From NCBI GenBank assembly GCA_016859345.1, contig CM029124.1:20945980-21009979 (forward strand): a stretch of DNA of 64,000 bases, read 5' to 3'. This DNA is from Istiophorus platypterus (Eukaryota; Chordata; Actinopteri; Istiophoriformes; Istiophoridae). The notes under the pieces are model-generated. The model saw only the letters and a program-made list of their open reading frames with translations. It ran no database searches and was not told the origin of the DNA. Shown one piece after another: positions 56,316 through 64,000 of this stretch; the stretch's first letter is position 1, and each line of letters starts with the position of its first letter. Position numbers and translations under genes: made by a program.

Positions 56316-58200
56316 GGCACACATATTAGCTGGCTTTGAAAATTCTGTATGACTGTAAGCAAAAAACAAAAGCTGCTGTACTATGAGGCGGTTAAACATT
56401 TCATAGTAGGAGATTCATTACTTACATTCTCCACTATGTGATCTTGTGAAAATTCTTGATGCTTTCTAATATTCTCTTTACCATACACAGCAAATGTAAG
56501 AACAATACTCAACAAGCCTAACACTCTCATATAAAGCTAGAGCTCTCAATGTTCTCAGAGACTGTAGCTAACAGAGATGCACCCTATACATGGCTGTTAT
56601 TATTAAAATATCACTTTTACTGCTGAGCATTGTGCTGATGAATTGTACCTTTGGGATTTCTGCCTCGCAAATAACATTCAATATATGGAGTGTTTAGAAT
56701 GATGTATCCACATCACTCACTGTGATTGCCAAGTTCTCAATGATATATGTTTGTAGACGTTACCAAACTGATTGTGAAAAATTAGTTCAGGCCTAATAAA
56801 CACTTTGACAGGACCAGACAGGTATGCTTTGAATGTAGTCATGCGACTTGATCTTACAGCTATAACTAAGGCTCTGTATTTACTTAAGCTGTGTTAATTG
56901 TAGCTATCATAAACAATTAGTGCTGATTTAGTCTCTTGAAAGTGTTTACTACAGTTCTGTTGTCTTGACATGTCACATGAAGTTGACTCTGAATTGAACA
57001 ATTTCAAAAATTGAGCATGAAATTAAAGGTGTAATCACTGTTTAAACATTCTGTGTCAAATTGTGTCAGCATGAAAACCACTAGACCACTGTGTAGTTGA
57101 CTTTAGCTGAGAGAAGCTGAATTTATTGATTAAAATGAAGCTTAAATTAAACATAGTTGCACTTACTTATTTTAATTTTGGGAAGGATTTTATTAAATGA
57201 AGCAGTGCAAGCTTATATTTCTTATTGCATTGCAGTAAATGTTAAATTAGCAATTTCATAACTGGAAAATACACCCTTTGAGAAAAAAATCTGCAATTCT
57301 CTCCTCAAAACTACAGGGAAACTGGAATACTTACATCACATTTTTAAGTGAACAAAGAAAGATTCTGTAGTTATGATCTGGTCTAGCAAAAGGGTTAAAG
57401 AATAGGATACTCTCCTGGATCCCCATTAGTCTTTTGATTGAAAATGATCAATTATATATGAGCCTCTGGAGTGAGGAAGACACTGAAGGGCTCTAGTCTC
57501 ATATCACTGCCTTGTCAGATTCTAATTGATTTGGCGAGTCGCAGACACCCTGTCCTTAGCAACATTCAGACTCATACAACACATTTGTTTATGTGGAGCC
57601 CATATATTGCCCAGTGCTCCTACTTAGACATTGACGATGAGATTTCAGAGCATCTGTACAGACACACAGGAATGATAGTGCTGTAATAGCTCGCAAGAAA
57701 TTGTTTACAACAAACTGCTGATTATCAATAACATTTTAGAAATCATTGTTTCAGCTCATGTCCGCTTTGTTGATGTCTGGAGAGCTTGTCCTTCAGCAAC
57801 TGACATTCTGAGCAAGCAGCTGGGTAACACTTTCCCTGTCTTGCTGCTGTGTTTCCAAGGTTCAACACAAACAGCTTGAAGACACTATGTTTGCATACTA
57901 TATAGATCAAGTATATAATATGCAAAAATTCTTTGTATATGATAAAGGGTTTTTGACATTCATCAGTGTAGAACTATAAAATTTTTCTTGCTTTTCATCC
58001 TCAAAGTATTTTTTGCCCAATTAAAGGAACTAACCAGAATAATCAAAAACTAAAGTTTTCATGATACTGCTGTCATTACCACCACAAACCAGTGTTGTTA
58101 ACACACTCATGGTGACTTAATTGTTTCCCAAAGGGCTGAGTTCACTTCATCGCTGTGTTTGTTTTGACCAAAGAGATAGAAAACCACAGCCAGAGGATGT
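56316..58200. other. intergenic region after cfap46
   Basis: AT-rich. No coding pattern was recognised apart from the alternative AATAAA at 56795. Confidence 0.6.
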
Positions 58201-58211
58201 TCTCTGTCATT

Positions 58212-58446
58212 TGACCTTTGTTTGCGCCATGTGTATATAAGTAGTTCACAGAGTTCTTTACTGTGCAGCAGAACTAATCACACACTGGAGATAGATGAGA
58301 CAGGAGGACAGGAGGCAGAGGCCTGGGAGACTATTTAAAGACAGCACTACTACTACTACATCCTTTCATCAACCCTGTGTGGGTGGAGTCCTGTCTGGGT
58401 AAATATTGGTACAGCAGCAGCAGGAGACATTGGCAGTGAACTGAAG
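58212..58446 (+). promoter_or_regulatory. candidate TATA promoter and non-coding first exon
   Basis: TATATAA at 58234-58240 follows a nuclear-receptor-like TGACCTTTG at 58212-58220. A possible transcript starting near 58265 would run through a trinucleotide run (ACTACTACTAC) to a donor, AAG|GTATAG, at 58446. No long open frame occurs in that piece, so it would be 5' UTR. This is an inference from signals only. Confidence 0.3.
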
Positions 58447-58833
58447 GTATAGCTACAGTAATTGAATTAATAAAGAGGAAGCATTTTGATGATAGACTCC
58501 ATAGTGTTTAAGAGAAAAGGCGTGATCATTTTACATTTGATATGGTAAAGGGAAAGTTGTGGTAAAGAAATTCTGCCCCGGTCACATTAAAATCATTTCC
58601 CACTTCTTTTAGGTTTAGGCTAAAGATTTTATTTTTTGGGTTGAGTCTGATGTAATATAAGGGTTCTATCAGGGTCAGACACCAAAGGTAGAGAAGGAGG
58701 AGGGAAAAAGAAACGACAGCGAGCTACTTTGCTACAGAGTAGTGAGGAACTGCTTTTATCCCTGAAATAGTTAAGTCTCTAACCTCAGTGAACCTGAATG
58801 ATGTGCAAAAAAGGACTGACCTTTGTCTCGTAG

Positions 58834-58886
58834 CACAGATGAATGAAGCAATATCTTCAGATGACAAATTAAACTCTGATCTTCAG
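58834..58886 (+). other. candidate short coding exon of an unknown gene
   Basis: An acceptor (TTTGTCTCGTAG) is followed five bases later by ATG, then 16 codons reading MNEAISSDDKLNSDLQ, then a consensus donor CAG|GTACAG. The spacing fits a second exon after the candidate first exon ending at 58446. I do not recognise the peptide and see no sure downstream exon in the window. Confidence 0.2.
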
Positions 58887-60439
58887 GTACAGCTTGTATC
58901 CTCCCATGGCATCAGCAACCATTAGCAAATAGTATGTTTCGGTGTGTTAGTAGCGTGTATATCCGAGGAATAGTGTCAATTTATTCCCATAGATGTAACA
59001 GAAAATAATTTCTGTAGTACTACCTATGCCCTGACACTTGAAAGGACAAAAACAAAGCAGTGTGTGTGCTCTACATTGTCATGGTCCTGCACTGTGCCCT
59101 CACAGTTAAGTTCTTTGTTCCATCATCTTATTGTTACTAACAATGAACAAAAATAGTTTTGGGGCATTTTTCAAATCAATTCAGAATTGTGGAAGAGGAG
59201 AATAACCATTCCACTGTGAACTGGTTTTTATTCCCACCCCAAATGCAACTCTACATTATTGGGGGACATGTTCCAAAAGATTTCCCAACATTGGTCCTGA
59301 CAGCAGTCCAGAAACCTGAAGCAACTTCGTTCACATTAACAGAACAAGACAGAAAAATAATTAAAACTATACATCTGATGATCCAAGAAAGTGTGTGGCA
59401 TTTTCACAGTTATTAAATCAATTCTCAATCAATTCTGCATGGGTTGACCGATCAATGAATTGACCCGATCATCCCTGCTCCAGGGGAAAGTCTGATGAAT
59501 CATTTTCAATGCACACAAAGGAAGTTATTTATCATATGCCAGCGTTCATCGTGGTTCCTGTGAAAGTCATACAGGAAGTAAGCTGCCAGCTCATTGTTCA
59601 GCAGAGCTATATATATTCTTCTGACCCAGAGTCTCTTGAGAGACTGACTGAATTATGCTCTTTCCAGGTCAGAAGAATGAGTGCTTTAGATAATAGGCTG
59701 CCTAGTATCCATAGTCACTGTAATATTCCCCTTTGGTTTTTGGCCAAGCCAATACATTCAAGGCCACATGAGGTAATAAGAAAAATCTGCGACAAGCAGT
59801 ATCCATCTAATGTTGTTTGTTTCAAAATGTTAACAATAGTAATGAATCTTGCAGTTTGTGTAAACAAAATCACAGACACCACCGTGGACAATCAAAAATA
59901 TCCATTTTTTAAACATTTGCATCAGAAATCTGTTTACATACATAATACCTCAGATAAATATGTTCACGCCATCTGGCACTGCACCCCTTAAAACAAATAA
60001 ATCACCGAGTTCCCTCCTGTCCCTGTTCCTGTGCTGCCACATCTCACTATCACTCCTCACTCTGTCTTATAGGAGGCATTTCGACAGCCATCTTGAGCAA
60101 GAAAACAGTAGGTTGCTCCTCATGTCTCAAACTAATGCCAAGAAAATGATCCTCATGAAGTGGAAATCAAGGAACTACATCCGCATCACATAGTAGAAAA
60201 ACTTGATTTCAGATGACCTCTCTATGGAAAGCTTATGATCCTCAATCAAAATAACAGAACCCCATCCAATGCTGTAATATTTCATTAGTTTCATTAGAAT
60301 TTGTTATACGTCTTCCCTAATTAACAGTTATAATTAAAATATATTTTATCTGTGTCAGTATCTACACCTAGATTTTCATCTACACCTGCATACATATAGT
60401 TTATGCAGGGAGAAGGAGAAGAGGTGATGAATAAGAAAT

Positions 60440-60680
60440 TGGTTATTATTATTATAATTATTTCTGTTATCATTAGTATATTATTACTATGTTATTATGT
60501 CACCATTATTGATGTTGTTGTTGTGTAAAACCTAATGCCCATGATTAATCAACCTATACCTAATCTTTTTCAATAATGATGATGATTAATAATGGTGTGT
60601 TATTATTGTTAATTTTCCATCATTATTGTTGTAGTGGAGCGGATGATAATAGTGATAGTAACCATAGCTATGGTTCTTAT
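60440..60680. repeat. ATT/GTT/GAT trinucleotide-rich stretch
   Basis: Degenerate runs of TTA, ATT, GTT and GAT over about 240 bp; probably a decayed trinucleotide microsatellite. Confidence 0.8.
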
Positions 60681-61423
60681 TATTGAGGCTTAATACTTTA
60701 ATTACAATGCTGACTCTGATGATAAGAATTCACAATCACAATCAACAACCTCAACAAAATATATCTTCCTATCCATTCATCTAATGATATATTTTTTACT
60801 TTTTCACTATATCATTATACTCAAGTGCAGGTGGGTTAAAACATAAATAAGTCTGAAACATTAAATATTTTAATTCATTAATATATCATTTGATCTTACA
60901 AATGTGTAGAGGAAAGATCATACAATCTGTGTAAAATGTATTCTGAAATGTAGAGCGAGGATGAACCACTGTGTGGGCCATTGAAGGTATGATCTTACAA
61001 TAGTCTATAGTCTATAGTTCTCCCAGTAATGGAATTACTAAAGCAAAAGTATGGTAAACAGAAGGTGAAAACACTGGCTCAAGATAGAGAAAAAGGCCAT
61101 GAGGTATGTCTTATAACTTTTGTTATTTACTGATTTTAATCTTTTTTGCAGCCATTGAAGTGCAAAAGCTGAGGTGATCCGCTTGATCTTGGCATAGTTA
61201 ACCCCACATGACATGACTGGAACTGAAGTAATGCGACCAAAAGCCAAGTTTACAAATGTACTATGGATCCTACGCTAGACGACCACCAGGAGGTGGTTTT
61301 ACATTTTTAGTTGATAAAATAAAAAAGTCTCTACCCCAACCAAATAATTCAATACCTTTGGTTTAGTCAGTTTGCCTTTGAATGGAAATTGAGCCAATTC
61401 TGGATCTCTTCTGAAACATAAAG

Positions 61424-61447
61424 GGTTTTTTTTTTTTTTTTTTTTTT
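61424..61447. repeat. poly-T run
   Basis: 24 consecutive T. It could be the tail of a minus-strand retroposed sequence, but no body was recognised next to it. Confidence 0.9.
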
Positions 61448-61670
61448 GGACTTTGGTCTGGCATGACATTTGTTTCAGACAGGTAAGTTATGCCACTTCA
61501 GTTCACTGATTGCAACAGACTGAGCAAGGCAACAACCAAACTGAGCATTAGATGGCATTGAAAGCATTTGTTTTGTTTGATTAAACCACAACACACATGT
61601 ATTTCTAACTTTTAGGTTTTGTAAATGCAAATATCCTGCTGGAAGTCACTAACAAGTTCTTTTATCCACA

Positions 61671-61689
61671 AACACACACACACACACAC
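61671..61689. repeat. short (AC)n repeat
   Basis: About nine AC units. Confidence 0.9.
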
Positions 61690-62479
61690 TTACAGAAAGT
61701 AATACCTGCTACAATTTTAACACCCGTGCCACTCATTAGGCACACTTGCATTTAATAACTGTAGATGGCGTACAGGGGCTTGTTCTGCAGCTTGGTAGAA
61801 ACGTATTGCTGATTTTTTAGTATTACTTCTGTTTCAAAATGATCAATCCCTACAAGCATTTTGACTAAAAAATTGTAATATTTGGCTCCTTTTTATCATG
61901 CTGCAAGGTAGGACAAAAAGCTGTAACAAAATCAAACACAGAGTAGCAAAGCAGAATGACTGCTTTACCACTTTGGCATCAGATTATTACCAACAATTTC
62001 CTTGACACTTTCTTAACATGGCAAGATTTGTGCTGTTAACAGTTGGTCTCAAATAATTCTCATATAATTATTTTAACCATGCTAAAAAAATCAATTAGAC
62101 TATGTAATTATATCAGAATAGCAAGCACATTAGCTCAATCTCTTAACACTTTTTTAAAAACTTATAATAAAAGGTATTGAGAAATCCTGAAGTGATTGAA
62201 GTAACTACTATGTTTATGTCTAAAATCACATGATGAGGTCATTACAGTACTACAGCCATAACAGAGAGTTTTAAATGTGAGGGGGGAAGTGGAGAGGACA
62301 ATATTGCATTACAAGTCCCATTAATTCACAGTTTGCCAGAAAGAGTAGATGCATATGAATGTATTGGGATGACAGTGAGAAGGATAACACAAATGTTCAT
62401 TACTGCCAGACAGGGAACAAGGATGCAATGGCGTATAGATTATTTACATAGTGTGCAGATAGAATACTGTGCAGTGAAA

Positions 62480-62720
62480 TATTCCTCAATGGCCAAATCA
62501 GTCACCTGACCTTGACTCAACTGAGCATGTTCTTCAATTCCTGAAGTCAAAACCAAGGGGAGAAAGAACCACAAACAAGCAGCAACTTATGTTGGCTGCA
62601 GTAAAGGCATGGGAAAGCATCTCAGTGGAGGCAAGTCAGCATTGAGTGATGTCCATGGGTTCCAGACTTCAGGCAATCATTGACTGCCTGAATATCAGTT
62701 GTGATGAAACTAAGGCAACA
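62480..62720 (+). mobile_element. decayed Tc1/mariner-like transposase remnant
   Basis: Plus-strand translation from about 62493 reads PNQSPDLDSTEHVLQFLKS, then NKQQLMLAAVKAWESISVEA, a stop, then SMGSRLQAIIDCL. This follows the C-terminal part of Tc1-like transposases (PxQSPDLNPIEHxWxxLK, a helical stretch with AWxSI, then SMxxRLxAVI). The N of the DLNP motif is changed and an in-frame TGA interrupts it, so it is non-functional. No inverted termini or N-terminal half were located. Confidence 0.55.
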
Positions 62721-64000
62721 CAATAACACTGAAGTTTGCAAATGGGAAAAGGCAGGCCCACTGACAGCACTGACAGTTATTCTATTATATGACATTTTCT
62801 AGGATTATCTTATTTCCCAAAGCCTTGAATCAGTAGAATTGCTGAGGTGGAATTCCATATTGCTAGATAAGCAGAGAAATGTCATGCTTTCACTCATCAC
62901 GCTATTATATATTTGTACATATTTGGAGTTCATTGAAGCAACCAGGTTTGAAATGTACGTGCAATGTAATGCAACCTCTTTTTAGGAAATAGAAAAGAGA
63001 AATAAACTTTATTTCATTGCTTTCTAATTTCATAAATACACGAAAGGAACACCATCTGAGTACAGCTTGCTGAGATAAAATATTTGCAGACAGGGATGCC
63101 TTACATATGATGAGCTAATTATGATGCCACACATCAACTATTACTTTCAATAACTAACACTCTTGTATAACTTAAAATGGATTTCACTTATTATATCTAC
63201 TGAATTGATTTTAAACCAAAAAAAAAACATGAACTTGAAATTTCATGCATGTCTTAACTGCTAAACAAAAGTATGATTTACTGATACAAAATGAGACATT
63301 AGAAGAGCCCCTGAACAGGCACGTAAAGCTGTATAGCTGCTTCCATATCTATGATTATAGGTCTACCTGCCTATATACTTAAATGTTAGCAGAGCAGTTT
63401 TACAAATACAATGCAAACTCAACAGATAAAACAGGAAAAAACAGACACAACACATTCTTTACACGGCAACATATTGACAAAAACAATAATTCAAGAAACA
63501 CAGCACAGTTAAGCATAGGGAAATGCATTAAGTAGACTAGTATTAACAGAGCTGGGACTATTAAATTAAAAGACTGGTGAGTTTGCCGCGTGGAATGCCA
63601 CTAATTTTCTTTGACTTTCTGTGTTTGGCTGCAGATCTGAGGTATTTCAGAGGGAGGATTGACAAGAGGCGGAAAAGGTCAGATTCTAAAGAGCGGAAAA
63701 ATGCATTGGTTTGCTACACAACTCACACAGATCTTATGTTCTCTCAACTTTTACCCCCTTCCCTCCTTTAATGTATCTCTCAACACCATTTTTTCTTTTG
63801 TTAGAGGGGCTTTTATTGTTCCATTTTTTGACTGGTCTTTGATATGTATTAGCTCTGCCCTTGTTATTATTTTCATCTATCTTCCCTTTCCTCTACTTCA
63901 GTTGTCCTTAAAAGCCTCAGCTGTGAAGCCTCAGATGTGCTGCAGGTCAGGGTATGCTTCAAGTACCCATTCACCTCTGAGATTATAAAGTTGTGATGTG
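62721..64000. other. end of window, no supported gene
   Basis: AT-rich. An exon-like segment at 63635-63677 (acceptor GGCTGCAG, donor AAG|GTCAGA, reading LRYFRGRIDKRRKR in one phase) is noted but cannot be joined to anything. Confidence 0.4.

Larger units (their letters stand above)
58887..62340. other. intergenic or large intron, no gene recognised
   Basis: The longest open stretch (59509-59991, plus) matches nothing I know and lacks neighbouring conserved exons. Low-complexity pieces are the ATT/GAT-rich stretch at 60440-60680, a T-run at 61424-61447 and a short CA repeat at 61671-61689. Confidence 0.5.

Noticed and set aside
59509..59991. 160-codon plus-strand open frame, the longest in the intergenic part
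   Set aside because: No motif, domain or splice context recognised, and composition is unremarkable. A frame of this length is not by itself evidence of a gene in AT-rich vertebrate DNA.
1..64000. CRISPR arrays, bacterial operons, phage or tRNA/rRNA genes
   Set aside because: No spaced direct repeats, ribosome-binding-site-led gene clusters or recognisable structural RNA sequences; the window is clearly vertebrate genomic DNA.

Overview
The window looks like nuclear DNA from a ray-finned fish. It is AT-rich, holds many introns, long GT/CA and TA microsatellites, and at least two short repeats of types I recognise from teleost genomes (a foldback element near 15.2-15.45 kb and a MITE near 33.25-33.48 kb). 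There are no bacterial-style operons, CRISPR arrays or rRNA/tRNA genes that I can support.

One gene fills most of the window: cfap46 (cilia and flagella associated protein 46, also called TTC40), on the plus strand from the start codon at 6448 to the stop at 56264-56266. I assembled 59 coding exons by hand from splice sites, reading phase and resemblance to vertebrate CFAP46. Their lengths sum to 7773 nt, an exact multiple of three, giving a predicted protein of 2590 residues. The human protein is about 2.7 thousand residues. All phases agree across the 58 introns. Three introns appear to use GC rather than GT donors. One coding piece is only 33 nt and sits behind a 101-nt intron. The protein is a long stack of TPR-like helical segments with two lysine/glycine-rich linkers. 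Its last 500 or so residues resemble, by eye, a divergent CHAT (caspase-like) fold that has lost the expected catalytic residues. Known work on the Chlamydomonas orthologue FAP46 places the protein in the C1d projection of the central apparatus of motile cilia.

Layout: 1-6040 is intergenic with a TA microsatellite and no gene I can support. About 6041-6447 is the likely cfap46 promoter and leader, with a perfect-consensus RFX X-box at 6114-6126 and a FOXJ1-like site at 6206-6213, the two regulator classes expected for a motile-cilium gene. 6448-56266 is cfap46. An ATTAAA polyadenylation signal follows at 56310. 56.3-64.0 kb is mostly intergenic. It holds a TATA box with a possible non-coding first exon and a possible short first coding exon (58.2-58.9 kb) that may be the start of another plus-strand gene running out of the window, plus a decayed Tc1/mariner-like transposase remnant (about 62.48-62.72 kb).

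All gene and family calls rest on reading the sequence and on memory of the families; no database search was possible.
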